Positions 8,602 through 17,456 are shown, numbered from the stretch's first letter. The stretch is DNA of 64,000 nucleotides from Sphingomonas sp. So64.6b (GCF_014171475.1 NZ_CP048817.1:4990501-5054500); one strand, 5' to 3'. Program-made: numbers and translations. Notes: a model not told the origin generated them from the letters alone.

Positions 8602-9690
8602 TCAGTAGAGGATCACCGATCGCACCGCCTCGCCGCTGCGCATCATATCGAACCCATGGTTGATCTGATCAGGGCTCAGGCGATGCGAGACGAGCGGTTC
8701 CAGGTCGTAATCGCCTGTCAAATACATATCGACGAAGCGCGCGACGTCCTGCCGCTTGGCGCCGCCCATCAGCGATCCGGTCCAGCGCCGGCCGGTGAGC
8801 AGCGACATGGGTTGCGCGGCCAGTTGCGCGCCCGCGGGCATGATGCCGACACAGACCGCGACGCCCCAGGCGGGATGCGACGCCTCCAGCGCTTGCCGCG
8901 CCAGATCTGGGATGCCGACGCATTCGAAGGTGAAATCGGCGCCGGCGCCGGTCAGCGCCTGAATTCGCGCGATCGCGTCTTCCTCCGCCGGATCGATGAA
9001 GTCGGTTGCGCCGAGCACGCGTGCGACGGCCTCCTTGGCCGGATTGCGATCGACTGCGATAATCCGCCCCGCGCCCGCGATCCGCGCGCCTTGAATGACG
9101 CTGAGGCCGACGCCGCCCGTACCGAACACCGCGACCGACGATCCGGGCGTCACCTTCGCGGTGATCAATGCCGCGCCGATTCCGGTGGTCACGCCGCAGC
9201 CGATACAACAAATATGGTCGGGCCGCGCCGCCTGCTCGACCTTGCTCAGCATATCGGCCATCACCACGGTCTTTTCGGCGAAAGTGCCGAGGCCCGCGAA
9301 CGCCTTGACCGGCTGCCCGTCGAGCAGGAACGGCGCATGACCCCGCTGGATGCGCGCGCCGAATTCCACGCAGAGATTGGTCCGCCCGGACAGGCAGAAT
9401 GCGCATTTGCCGCAATCGGGGATCAGGAAAGGGACGACATGATCGCCGATCGCGAAATCGTCCACGCCCTCGCCGAGTGCGATCACTTCGCCATAACCCT
9501 CATGGCCGAGCACGACGGGGAATTGCGAATGGGATTGGCCATCGAGCACATGGAGATCGGAATGGCACAGGCCGGTGGCGATCAGCCGGATCATCACCTG
9601 GCCCGGGCCGGGATCGATCAGCTCCACGTCGCGCAGCTCCATCGGCTGATGGGGCGCGAACGCGATCGCGGCGCGTGTGGTGACTGGCAT
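8602..9690 (-). CDS. Zinc-dependent alcohol dehydrogenase (MDR family)
   Basis: A 362-residue medium-chain dehydrogenase. Catalytic zinc ligands are C42, H63-E64 and C165; structural zinc ligands are C93, C96, C99 and C107; the NAD(P) motif GTGGVG is at 190-195. The layout is that of class III-like/aryl-alcohol dehydrogenases. GGAGAGG precedes the ATG at 9690. It is convergent with the acyl-CoA dehydrogenase pair and divergent from the Baeyer-Villiger-type gene. A step oxidising an alcohol to an aldehyde or ketone in the cluster is inferred. Confidence 0.87.
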   Translation of the reverse strand: MPVTTRAAIAFAPHQPMELRDVELIDPGPGQVMIRLIATGLCHSDLHVLDGQSHSQFPVVLGHEGYGEVIALGEGVDDFAIGDHVVPFLIPDCGKCAFCLSGRTNLCVEFGARIQRGHAPFLLDGQPVKAFAGLGTFAEKTVVMADMLSKVEQAARPDHICCIGCGVTTGIGAALITAKVTPGSSVAVFGTGGVGLSVIQGARIAGAGRIIAVDRNPAKEAVARVLGATDFIDPAEEDAIARIQALTGAGADFTFECVGIPDLARQALEASHPAWGVAVCVGIMPAGAQLAAQPMSLLTGRRWTGSLMGGAKRQDVARFVDMYLTGDYDLEPLVSHRLSPDQINHGFDMMRSGEAVRSVILY

Positions 9691-9751
9691 GATGATCCTC
9701 TCCGGCTGTTACCGGCCGCCATGATCGCCGCGCAGCGGCCTCGGCTGAAGT

Positions 9752-9786
9752 CCCCAAACGGGGGTGATGCACGTGCCGCTCGCATG
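9752..9786. promoter_or_regulatory. Shared palindrome element, copy 2 (alcohol dehydrogenase / monooxygenase gap)
   Basis: CCCCAAACGGGG at 9752-9763, followed by CGCATGCG at 9781. The CCCC-to-CGCATG distance is 29 bp, identical to copy 1 at 6053/6082, and both are oriented towards the rightward gene. Candidate shared operator. Confidence 0.5.
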
Positions 9787-9873
9787 CGAATTTAGCGCCG
9801 ATAAGAACGGAGAGGAGGGCGCGGGGATCTGCCTGCCGGTTTGCCGGCGGTGGGGAATCGCGTCGAACAGAAT

Positions 9874-11679
9874 ATGGCATTACCGACCGCTGAAGAACTG
9901 GATTTCGATCCGCTTGCGCTGAAGCAGAAATACATCGCCGAGCGCGACAAGCGCCTGCGCGCCGAGGGGAGTGCGCAATATCGGCAAGTCGCTGGCGACT
10001 TCGCCCATTTCGTCGATGATCCGCACGCGCCTGAGGGCTTTTCGCGGCCGGCGCGTGAGATCGATGTCGAAGTCGCGGTGATTGGTGGCGGTTTTGGCGG
10101 CCTGATCGCGGCGGCGAAGCTGCGCGAGGCGGGCGTCGAGACGCTTTGCGTGATCGAGAAGGGCGCCGATTTCGGCGGTACCTGGTACTGGAATCGCTAT
10201 CCGGGCGCCGCGTGCGACGTCGAAAGCTATGTGTATCTGCCGTTACTCGAGGAACTGGGATATATGCCCAGCGAGAAATATGCGCGCGGGCCGGAAATCC
10301 TCGATTATGCGAAATCGATCGCGCGGCGGCACGACCTCTACGACGACGCGCTGCTCCAGACCCAGGTGACGCGCGCCGACTGGGACGACGATGCCCGCCG
10401 CTGGATCGTCTCGACCGATCGCGGCGACCGCGTCCGCGCGCGGTTCGTGGTTGCCGCCAACGGGCCACTCAATCGGCCCAAGCTGCCCGGCATCTCCGGC
10501 ATCGAGAATTTTCGCGGTCACATGTTCCACACCAGCCGCTGGGATTATGCCTATACCGGTGGATCGCCCGATGGCAGCCTGACCGGGCTGGCCGACAAGG
10601 CGGTGGGCATTATCGGTACCGGCGCGACCGCGATCCAGTGCATTCCGCATCTCGGGCGGGACGCCGGCGAGCTTTATGTCTTTCAGCGCACGCCGTCATC
10701 GATCGATTATCGCGGCAACCGGCCGACCGACCCGGATTGGGCGGCCTCGCTGAAACCTGGCTGGCACCGCGAGCGGCGCGACAATTTCAACCTGCTCGTC
10801 TCGGGCGGTCAGGCGGAGGTCGATCTGGTCGGCGATGGCTGGACCGACATCATGCGTAACTTCAGCATGATGGCGGTGAAGGCGGCAAGCAGCGGCGGCG
10901 CGGATCAGGCCGCGCTGGTCCAGCTCGCCGATTTCCGCAAAATGGAATCGATCCGCGCGCGGGTGGACGAACATGTTGCGGATCCGGCGGTCGCCGAGGC
11001 GCTGAAGCCCTGGTACAACCAGTTCTGCAAGCGGCCCTGTTTTCACGACGATTATTTGCCGACCTTCAACCGGCCCAATGTCCATCTGATCGATACCGGC
11101 GGGCGTGGGGTCGAGCGGATCACCGCTGACGGCGTGGTTGTCGGCGACACCGAACACAGGCTCGATTGCCTGATCTTCGCCACCGGGTTCGAAGTCGGCA
11201 CCAGCCATGCGCGACGGGCGGGTTATGAAATTTGCGGGCGTGACGGCGCGACGCTCAGCGATCGCTGGGAGAGCGAGATGACGACGCTCCACGGCTTCCT
11301 CACGCCCGACTTTCCCAACCTGTTCGTCTTCTCGCTCGATCAGTCGGTTGTCGCGGTAAACTTCACCCATATCCTGACCGAGCAGGCCGAACATGTCGCC
11401 TATATCATCGGCCGCTGCCGGCGGGAGGGGGTCGCTATGGTCGAGGCCAATCGCGACGCGGCGGCGGCTTGGGCGCGCATGGTAAAGGACAGCGCGCGCG
11501 ACCCGACCTATTCGCGCGAATGCACCCCCGGCTATTATAATAATGAAGGGCAGACCGGCGGCTTCACCTCACGCACTTTCGGACAGGGCCCCGTCGCCTT
11601 CTACCGGCTACTCGCCGACTGGCGCGAGGCCGGCGACATGGCCGGGATCGATCGCACGCCGATCGACTGGACGCTGTAG
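9874..11679 (+). CDS. Baeyer-Villiger-type flavin monooxygenase
   Basis: A ~601-residue class B flavoprotein. It has the FAD motif GGGFGGL, the conserved GGTWYWNRYPGAACDVES, the Baeyer-Villiger fingerprint FxGxxxHxxxWD (read as FRGHMFHTSRWD), and the NADPH-binding GTGATAIQ. It should insert oxygen next to a ketone, giving an ester or lactone with NADPH and O2. The ATG at 9874 was chosen, though its ribosome site is weak; an in-frame TTG at 9841 lies downstream of GGAGAGGAGG and is a real alternative. It completes the catabolic cluster. Confidence 0.88.
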   Translation: MALPTAEELDFDPLALKQKYIAERDKRLRAEGSAQYRQVAGDFAHFVDDPHAPEGFSRPAREIDVEVAVIGGGFGGLIAAAKLREAGVETLCVIEKGADFGGTWYWNRYPGAACDVESYVYLPLLEELGYMPSEKYARGPEILDYAKSIARRHDLYDDALLQTQVTRADWDDDARRWIVSTDRGDRVRARFVVAANGPLNRPKLPGISGIENFRGHMFHTSRWDYAYTGGSPDGSLTGLADKAVGIIGTGATAIQCIPHLGRDAGELYVFQRTPSSIDYRGNRPTDPDWAASLKPGWHRERRDNFNLLVSGGQAEVDLVGDGWTDIMRNFSMMAVKAASSGGADQAALVQLADFRKMESIRARVDEHVADPAVAEALKPWYNQFCKRPCFHDDYLPTFNRPNVHLIDTGGRGVERITADGVVVGDTEHRLDCLIFATGFEVGTSHARRAGYEICGRDGATLSDRWESEMTTLHGFLTPDFPNLFVFSLDQSVVAVNFTHILTEQAEHVAYIIGRCRREGVAMVEANRDAAAAWARMVKDSARDPTYSRECTPGYYNNEGQTGGFTSRTFGQGPVAFYRLLADWREAGDMAGIDRTPIDWTL

Positions 11680-11693
11680 CCGCCCGGCAATTC

Positions 11694-12767
11694 TCAGAAC
11701 CAGGCCCGCACGCCAATCACGACGCTGGTCGCCCCGGCATTCTCCCCCGCAAGCCGCGCATAGCGCGCCGTGTCGCCGATGCGGCGATCCCAGGACGCGC
11801 CGATATAGGGCGCGAATTCGCGCGTGACCTCATAGCGCAAGCGCAGACCGAGCTCGACATCGCTCAGGCCCGCGCCGGTGCCGGTCTCCGGCACATCCTG
11901 CGCGGCGAAATTCAGCTCGGCCCTTGGCTGCAGGACCAGCCGCTGAGTGATGCGCTGGTCATAATAACCCTCGACCCGGGCAAGCAGATCGCCCTTGTCG
12001 GACAGGAACAACGCCCCCTCGACCTCGAACCAATAGGTGGCGAGCCCCTCGAGCCCGATCGTCGCATAGGTGCGCGACGGGTTGGGCATGATGTCGTGCC
12101 GCACACCCGCCTGAAGGTTGAAATAGGGACCGATCGCGCGGCTGTAGAGTGCCTGGACCTCGGCGTCCTCGACGCCCTCGCCAAAGCTGCCTGAGCCTTC
12201 CGACTTCACCACCAGCCGGTTGATGTCGCCGCCGAACCAGCCTTCGCCGTCCCAGCGAAATCCGTCACGGCCGTCGCGCACCTGATATTCCGCCAGGTTG
12301 AACATCACTTGCGAGAAAGTGCTGCCGCCATGTTCGCGGCGCAATTGCCGGCGCGAGGCGGCCATATTCTCGCTGCCCCAAACGGTATCGGCATAATTGG
12401 CCTCCGATGCGGCCGGTGACGGGGCGTCGCCCGCCGACAGCGCCGTGCCGCTCGCGCTATGGACGGGCATGTCCGGGCTCGCGGCCGGCATGCCCGGCAT
12501 GACATGGCCGGCGTGCGGATCCTCGACCGGGGCTGGCTGCGGCATTGGCATCGACGGCATATCCGGGTTCGCTCCGGGTGCCGGCGCGACGGCCCTCGCC
12601 GAGGCAGGACGCTTCGCCGCCGGCCTGGCTTTGGGCTTGGGTTTCGCTTTTGCCGCTGGTTTCGCCGGCATCGTCATGCCAGGCATCGAATGATCCATGG
12701 TCTGCGCGCGCACCGGCGCGGCAAGCATGATCAGCGACGCGCCGGCGAGAAGGAGCAGCGTCTTCAT
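11694..12767 (-). CDS. copB: Copper resistance protein B (outer membrane)
   Basis: A 357-residue CopB-family protein. It has an N-terminal signal peptide (MKTLLLLAGASLIMLAAPVRAQ), then a Met/His-rich low-complexity stretch with copper-binding motifs such as MDHSMPGMTMP and HAGHVMPGMPAA, then a C-terminal beta-barrel domain (NLAEYQVRDGRDGFRWDGEGW to the final VIGVRAWF, ending in an aromatic as outer-membrane proteins do). Its ATG overlaps the copA stop (ATGA). It probably binds or exports copper at the outer membrane together with CopA. Confidence 0.92.
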   Translation of the reverse strand: MKTLLLLAGASLIMLAAPVRAQTMDHSMPGMTMPAKPAAKAKPKPKARPAAKRPASARAVAPAPGANPDMPSMPMPQPAPVEDPHAGHVMPGMPAASPDMPVHSASGTALSAGDAPSPAASEANYADTVWGSENMAASRRQLRREHGGSTFSQVMFNLAEYQVRDGRDGFRWDGEGWFGGDINRLVVKSEGSGSFGEGVEDAEVQALYSRAIGPYFNLQAGVRHDIMPNPSRTYATIGLEGLATYWFEVEGALFLSDKGDLLARVEGYYDQRITQRLVLQPRAELNFAAQDVPETGTGAGLSDVELGLRLRYEVTREFAPYIGASWDRRIGDTARYARLAGENAGATSVVIGVRAWF

Positions 12768-14602
12768 GCAGCCTCGCCCAGACGCGGACGGACCGTCACG
12801 ACCTGCATCATGCCGGCATGCATGTGGTAGAGCATGTGGCAGTGAAACGCCCAGTCGCCGACTGCGTCGGCGGTGACGTCGAAGGTCACCTTGCCGCCCG
12901 GCTGGACCTGCACCGTATGCTTGCGCGGCGCATGGTCGCCATGACCGATGACGAGCTCGAAGAAATGGCCGTGCAGATGGATCGGGTGACCCATCATCGT
13001 GTCGTTGACAAGGGTGACGCGGACCCGTTCATTTTCGAGGAACGGGATCGGGTCCTTCACCTCGCTGAGCTTCTCGCCGTCGAACGCCCACATATAACGT
13101 TCCATATTGCCGGTGAGGTGGATTTCCATCGCGCGGTCGGGCGCCCGCACGTCCGGATTGCGATCTATCGCCATCAGGTCGCGATAGACCAGCACCTTGT
13201 GCCCGACATCCTGCAGCCCCTGGCCGGGTTCGCCGGTGCGATCGATCGGCATGGGCGAGATGGTCTGAACCGTCGGACTCTTCCTGACCGTCGGCGCATT
13301 GGAAAAATCGCGCATCGAGTGGCTCATGCCGCTGGCGCCATGATTCATGCCGGCCATGCCGCCGGCCGCTGTCGCACCCTGATCCATCGGCACGGCTGGC
13401 GCCGGCGTACAATGGCCCATCGCCGCATGTTCCGGCGGACAGTCTGCGCCGCCGACCGGTGCTGCGCCCATATCGCCCATGCCCATATCCTTCATCGTCG
13501 CGAGCGGACGCTTGCGCAGCGGCGGCACCTCGGCGATCATGCCCTCGCGCGGCGCCAGTGTGGCGCGCGCCATGCCTGAGCGGTCGATCGCTTCGCCGAC
13601 CAACGTATAGGCGCGGTCCTCGACGGGCTCGACGATCACGTCATAGGTTTCAGCGATCGCGATCTGGAATTCGTCGACGGTGACCGGGCGTACCGGCTGG
13701 CCGTCGGCCTGGACGATGGTGAGCCTCAGCCCCGGGATGCGTATGTTGAAAGTGGTCATGGCCGACGCATTGACGAAGCGCAGCCGCACGCGTTCGCCGG
13801 GCCGGAACAAGGCGGTCCAATTGTCGTGCGGGCCATGGCCGTTGATCAGATAGCTGTAGGTCGCGCCGGTGACGTCGGAGATGTCGGTCGGATCCATCCG
13901 CATCCCGCCCCATATCAGCCGGTCCTTGAGCGGCTGGTCCTCGCCCTTGATCAGATCGACAAGCGTCTGTTTCTGATAGTTGAAATAGCCGCCCTGCTGC
14001 TTGAGCTTCTTGAAGATCATGTGCGGGTGAAGCGGGCTGTGGTCCGACAGCACGATGACATGTTCGCGGTCCGAACGGATCGGATCCACGCCGGCCGGGT
14101 CGATCACGATCGGGCCATAATGACCGATCTGCTCCTGCAGCCCGGAATGGCTGTGATACCAATAGGTGCCCGATTGCCGGACCGGGAATTCATAGACGAA
14201 GGTCGAATGCGGCTTGATGCCGGGAAAGCTGACCCCGGGCACACCGTCCATCTGGAACGGGACGAGCAGGCCATGCCAGTGGATCGAACTGTCCTCGTCG
14301 AGATCGTTGGTGACCGACAGGCGAACCGTCGTGCCTTCCTTCAGCCGCACCAGTGGCGCGGGGACGGTGCCGTTGATGCCGATCGCATGGCTTTGTCGGC
14401 CATCGACGGTCATCATCTGATGCGCGATGCGCAGCGAGATATCGGTGCCCGCCACCGTCGGCAGCGTTGCCGCGATGCCCGCCGACACTGGTTGAGCCCA
14501 GGCGGGAAACCAGGCGGACAGTCCGGCGGTCAGGGCCGCGCCGCCGCCGGCCAGCGCCGCGCCGCGCAGCAGCGTGCGGCGATCGATCATGGATAGAGTC
14601 AT
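12764..14602 (-). CDS. copA: Multicopper oxidase CopA
   Basis: A 612-residue periplasmic multicopper oxidase. The Tat signal RRTLLRG is near residues 8-14. Copper motifs are HWHGLLVPFQMDG and WYHSH (N-terminal cupredoxin), and HPIHLHGHFFEL and HCHMLYHMHAGM (C-terminal T1/T2/T3 sites). A Met-rich insert (MGMGDMGAAP; MAGMNHGASGMSHSM) is typical of CopA/PcoA. The first ATG (14602) was kept; one at 14590 is possible, and neither has a strong ribosome site. It oxidises Cu(I) in the periplasm. It follows the sigma-factor gene and overlaps copB. Confidence 0.93.
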   Translation of the reverse strand: MTLSMIDRRTLLRGAALAGGGAALTAGLSAWFPAWAQPVSAGIAATLPTVAGTDISLRIAHQMMTVDGRQSHAIGINGTVPAPLVRLKEGTTVRLSVTNDLDEDSSIHWHGLLVPFQMDGVPGVSFPGIKPHSTFVYEFPVRQSGTYWYHSHSGLQEQIGHYGPIVIDPAGVDPIRSDREHVIVLSDHSPLHPHMIFKKLKQQGGYFNYQKQTLVDLIKGEDQPLKDRLIWGGMRMDPTDISDVTGATYSYLINGHGPHDNWTALFRPGERVRLRFVNASAMTTFNIRIPGLRLTIVQADGQPVRPVTVDEFQIAIAETYDVIVEPVEDRAYTLVGEAIDRSGMARATLAPREGMIAEVPPLRKRPLATMKDMGMGDMGAAPVGGADCPPEHAAMGHCTPAPAVPMDQGATAAGGMAGMNHGASGMSHSMRDFSNAPTVRKSPTVQTISPMPIDRTGEPGQGLQDVGHKVLVYRDLMAIDRNPDVRAPDRAMEIHLTGNMERYMWAFDGEKLSEVKDPIPFLENERVRVTLVNDTMMGHPIHLHGHFFELVIGHGDHAPRKHTVQVQPGGKVTFDVTADAVGDWAFHCHMLYHMHAGMMQVVTVRPRLGEAA

Positions 14603-14662
14603 TGTCTTGGTGATCGTCCCGTAGGTGATGGCGGTTACGCAGTGGAATACGCCGCCCGGCCG

Positions 14663-15226
14663 CTAATCCCTCAACATTTTCTCCAGTTTCGCCCGTGCCC
14701 GGTATACGCGCATCTCGACCGCCTTTTCGCTGATACCGAGGATCTGGGCGGTTTCCGCCTGCGACAATTCGTCGATCGTGCGCAGGACGAGCGGCTCTTT
14801 CAGCGAGGCTGGGAGGCCGGCGATCGCGCGCATGGCGTGCGCCAGCGCCTGCTTGTCGGCCAGCATGGCGTCGGCCGGCGCGGCGCTGTCGGCGACCTGC
14901 TGCGCATCACTGAGCGGTGCGGCAAAGGTCAGGAACCGCCGCACGGCGCGGCGCCGCGCCCAGTCATGGCATTTGTTGATTGCAATCCGCGCGACCCAGA
15001 CGCGAAACGGCCGGGCCCGGTCATAGCGCGCCAGTGCCGCAAAGGCCGCAATGAAGCTGTTCTGCGTCACGTCGAGCGCCTCGTCGGCATTGCCGATCTG
15101 GCCGCGCACGATGCGGTAGACGGTATCGCGGTGGCGGCGCATCAGCTCGCCATAGGCCGACTGGCGCCCGGCCAGCGCGAGCGCGGCCAGTTCACCGTCC
15201 GAGCAGCCGGCGAGATCGCCGATCAC
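14663..15226 (-). CDS. ECF-type RNA polymerase sigma factor (CnrH-like position)
   Basis: A 187-residue sigma-70 family protein with region 2 (YGELMRRHRDTVYRIVRGQIGNADEALDVTQNSFIAAFAAL; RPFRVWVARIAINKCHD) and region 4 (LPASLKEPLVLRTIDELSQAETAQILGISEKAVEMRVYRARAKL). The GTG start at 15226 overlaps the stop of the upstream sensor gene (GTGA), so the two are coupled. The gene order anti-sigma, sensor, sigma is that of cnrYXH in Cupriavidus, but here the effectors downstream are copA-copB. It is presumably released when the sensor binds metal and then drives its own operon. Confidence 0.88.
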   Translation of the reverse strand: MIGDLAGCSDGELAALALAGRQSAYGELMRRHRDTVYRIVRGQIGNADEALDVTQNSFIAAFAALARYDRARPFRVWVARIAINKCHDWARRRAVRRFLTFAAPLSDAQQVADSAAPADAMLADKQALAHAMRAIAGLPASLKEPLVLRTIDELSQAETAQILGISEKAVEMRVYRARAKLEKMLRD

Positions 15227-15663
15227 CTGTCCTTGGCCGTCAGCGCCCCCACCACGGCTTGGTCGAATTTGACGGCCTGGTCGGGCCGCAGCACGCCGCG
15301 CATGGCGAAGATATGCTCGAGCGTCTCCTTTTGGAGCTGGCCCATCGCCTGATGCGAGCGATCGATTGCCGCCGCCACCCTCGGCCCATAACCATGCTCC
15401 GCCTCGATCGCCTCGGCGAGCCGCGCATTATCGGCCCTGAGCTCGAGCTGGAGCGCGCGACGCTGTACCGCGAAATGCTTCTCGATGAGGTCGATGCGGC
15501 CATGCTGGTCCTTGTCGAGATTGAGCTGCTCGTGCAGCAGCTCATGCAACTCATTCTCCACCGGCCGTTCGGGGACGACGAAAGCGCGGCCGACCACAAC
15601 CCCCGCGATCGCCGCCGCGAAGGCGATCAGCGCGATAAGAATGACCCGACGATAATCCCTCAC
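15223..15663 (-). CDS. Periplasmic heavy-metal sensor, CnrX-like
   Basis: A 146-residue protein with one N-terminal membrane anchor (VILIALIAFAAAIAGVVVGRAF) and a helical periplasmic domain. H40 and H44 (HELLH), E61, H117 and M121 (HIFAM) line up with the CnrX nickel ligands I recall as H42, H46, E63, H119 and M123, at a constant offset of two. This points to a CnrX/NccX-type metal sensor that controls sigma release through the anti-sigma partner. GTG start overlapping the upstream stop. Which metal it senses in a copper operon is open. Confidence 0.8.
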   Translation of the reverse strand: MRDYRRVILIALIAFAAAIAGVVVGRAFVVPERPVENELHELLHEQLNLDKDQHGRIDLIEKHFAVQRRALQLELRADNARLAEAIEAEHGYGPRVAAAIDRSHQAMGQLQKETLEHIFAMRGVLRPDQAVKFDQAVVGALTAKDR

Positions 15664-15938
15664 TCGCCGGTTTCCAGCAGCGTCGACGGGGCAAGCGCCG
15701 ATGGCGCGCCAAAGGGCGAGATGGGGGTGACGTTGGCCGGTGCGCCGGGAAGAGCGGCGCCGGCGATCCCGACGGCGAGCGCCATGACCGCTGCGACGCT
15801 GAAAGCCCGCGCGCCGAGTGGCGGCGGCGGCGCCGCCCGCGCGGCCAGTTCGTCGAATACCGCGGCATCGATCATGGCGAGCCCGGGATGGGCCGGCGCA
15901 TCCCGCAAGCGCGCGAGCATCGCGTCAATGTCGTTCAT
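15660..15938 (-). CDS. Small membrane anti-sigma factor (CnrY-like)
   Basis: A 92-residue protein with a cytoplasmic N-terminal part (MNDIDAMLARLRDAPAHPG), one membrane helix near residues 46-64 (FSVAAVMALAVGIAGAALPG) and a short Pro-rich periplasmic tail. Size, topology and position as first gene before the CnrX-like sensor and ECF sigma fit CnrY, which holds the sigma factor at the membrane. GGAG precedes the ATG. Sequence similarity to CnrY itself was not tested. Confidence 0.7.
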   Translation of the reverse strand: MNDIDAMLARLRDAPAHPGLAMIDAAVFDELAARAAPPPPLGARAFSVAAVMALAVGIAGAALPGAPANVTPISPFGAPSALAPSTLLETGE

Positions 15939-16109
15939 GAATCAGTCTCCGAACTCATATCACGTCATACGCGGCAGACATCCATCACCCTCAAATCGAC
16001 TTTCGCCAAAGTGCCGAGGGGGTAAGGCCTGGCCTTGTGTGTTTGAGCCCGTCAATTGCACATTTGGAAGTCAAATCGCCGGAGCGGTTCTGCCAAGCCA
16101 TTGAAAAAC

Positions 16110-16156
16110 TGGCGCACCCGACAGGATTCGAACCTGTGGCCTCTGCCTTCGGAGGG
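16110..16156 (-). repeat. Attachment site: 3' fragment of tRNA-Arg(CCG)
   Basis: On the minus strand this is the anticodon loop (CTCCGAA, anticodon CCG), variable region, T arm (ACAGG-TTCGAAT-CCTGT), acceptor 3' strand, discriminator G and encoded CCA. The 5' half (D arm) is absent, so it is not a functional tRNA gene. The first 47 bp are identical to 41427-41473. This copy also keeps the 5' side of the anticodon stem (to ~16160). It is the distal att site of the element to its right. Confidence 0.88.
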
Positions 16157-16248
16157 CAGAGAAACGGGCCTTTCTCGGACCTCATGAAACCTGAAATATG
16201 GCGGAATTCCTTGACTTTCTGTCTCAATTAATCCATCGTCTTCCGACC

Positions 16249-16276
16249 ATGTTTTCCGTACTTTTTCCGTACGGAG
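16249..16276. repeat. Tandem arm-type repeats, left end
   Basis: Two TTTTCCGTAC copies 11 bp apart (16252-16261, 16263-16272). A close copy with the same spacing lies at the other end (41372-41392). Position just inside the att repeats and one-helical-turn spacing fit integrase arm-binding sites. They overlap the integrase promoter region. Confidence 0.5.
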
Positions 16277-16295
16277 CTTTTCAAGGGGATCGGCG

Positions 16296-17456
16296 ATGGC
16301 GCTGGACTTGAGCAAGGTGAAGGAACGGGAAGCGCTACCATCCCGACGTGAGCCTCATTGGCAGCGCATCCGGCCGGGTTGTTTCCTGGGCTACCGACCG
16401 TCTGTACGCGAAGGCGCGGGAACTTGGATCGCACGGGCCTATGACGAAGATCAGCGCGGTTATCGGTTGAAGGCGCTAGGCGATTTTGGCGAGCTGCCCG
16501 GACGAGATCGATTTGCGGCGGCGAAGAAAGAAGCCGAAGCCTTTGTCGATTTGGTAGAGTCCGGCGGTCAGACCGAAGAGAAGGTCGAGACGGTCGAGGA
16601 TGCTTGCCGTCGCTACGCCAAGGCGAACCCCGAAGCTGATGGACGCTTTAAGCGGCACGTTTATTCCGACTCCATCGCCAAGTTGAAACTGGCGAAGGTA
16701 CGGCGAAATCATCTGAAGGATTGGCGACAGAGGTTGGCGGAAAAGCCGGCGTTGGTCAGCCGGCGCAAAAAGGGCGATCGAGTTATCCGCCCACGCGCGC
16801 CGTCGTCGATCAATCGCGACATGGCGATGCTCCGGGCGGCGCTAAACAAGATACTTGCACCCGGCGCTCCGGATACGGAAGCCGCATGGCAGGAGGCATT
16901 GAAGCCGATCCGGAATGCCGATCGGCAGCGGACCCTCTATCTGGATCGCAATCAGCGCCGCGCATTGCTCGCAAATGTTGCAGCTGAGGCCGAGCCGTTT
17001 GTGCGGGCACTCTGTTTGCTTCCCCTGCGGCCGGGTGCCGTTGCTAGTCTCACCGTTGCCGACTTTGACAAGCGAACCTCCGAATTGAGCATCGGCAAAG
17101 ACAAGAGTGGAAAGCCCCGCCGAATCCTCATTCCACGCGCCGCCGCCAAATTGTTTGCGGGACAGGCGAAGGACAAGCTCCCTGCCGCACCACTGATGAT
17201 GCAAGCCAACGGAAAGGCGTGGAACAAGGAGACGTGGAAGAAGCCGATCGCCGACGCTGTGATCAAGGCAAAGTTGCCCGATGGCGCCACCGCCTACACG
17301 TTGCGGCATAGCACGATCACGGACCTCGTGAATGGCGGGCTTCCGCTATTAACAGTGGCGCAGATCAGCGACACGAGCGCCGAAATGATTGAACGTCACT
17401 ACGGTCACCTTAGCCGCCACGCCGCAGCCGAAGCGTTGGCGGGACTCGCGCTATAA
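16296..17456 (+). CDS. Tyrosine recombinase (integrase) of the mobilizable element
   Basis: A 386-residue tyrosine integrase adjacent to the left att site and reading inward. Catalytic R245 (LLPLRPGAVASL), R337 in YTLRHS and the nucleophile Y369 in IERHYGHL are present. The usual box-II histidine (HxLRH) is tyrosine (Y334), and the usual GH(S/T) before the nucleophile reads ISDTS, so the H/W position is Asp359. This looks like an alphaproteobacterial phage/IME integrase subfamily rather than a dead enzyme. It should recombine the tRNA-Arg attB with attP. Confidence 0.88.
   Translation: MALDLSKVKEREALPSRREPHWQRIRPGCFLGYRPSVREGAGTWIARAYDEDQRGYRLKALGDFGELPGRDRFAAAKKEAEAFVDLVESGGQTEEKVETVEDACRRYAKANPEADGRFKRHVYSDSIAKLKLAKVRRNHLKDWRQRLAEKPALVSRRKKGDRVIRPRAPSSINRDMAMLRAALNKILAPGAPDTEAAWQEALKPIRNADRQRTLYLDRNQRRALLANVAAEAEPFVRALCLLPLRPGAVASLTVADFDKRTSELSIGKDKSGKPRRILIPRAAAKLFAGQAKDKLPAAPLMMQANGKAWNKETWKKPIADAVIKAKLPDGATAYTLRHSTITDLVNGGLPLLTVAQISDTSAEMIERHYGHLSRHAAAEALAGLAL

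Noticed and set aside
16110..16156. Functional tRNA-Arg gene
   Set aside because: Only the 3' half is present; no D arm or 5' acceptor strand follows on the minus strand, so it is an attachment-site remnant. The same holds at 41427-41473.
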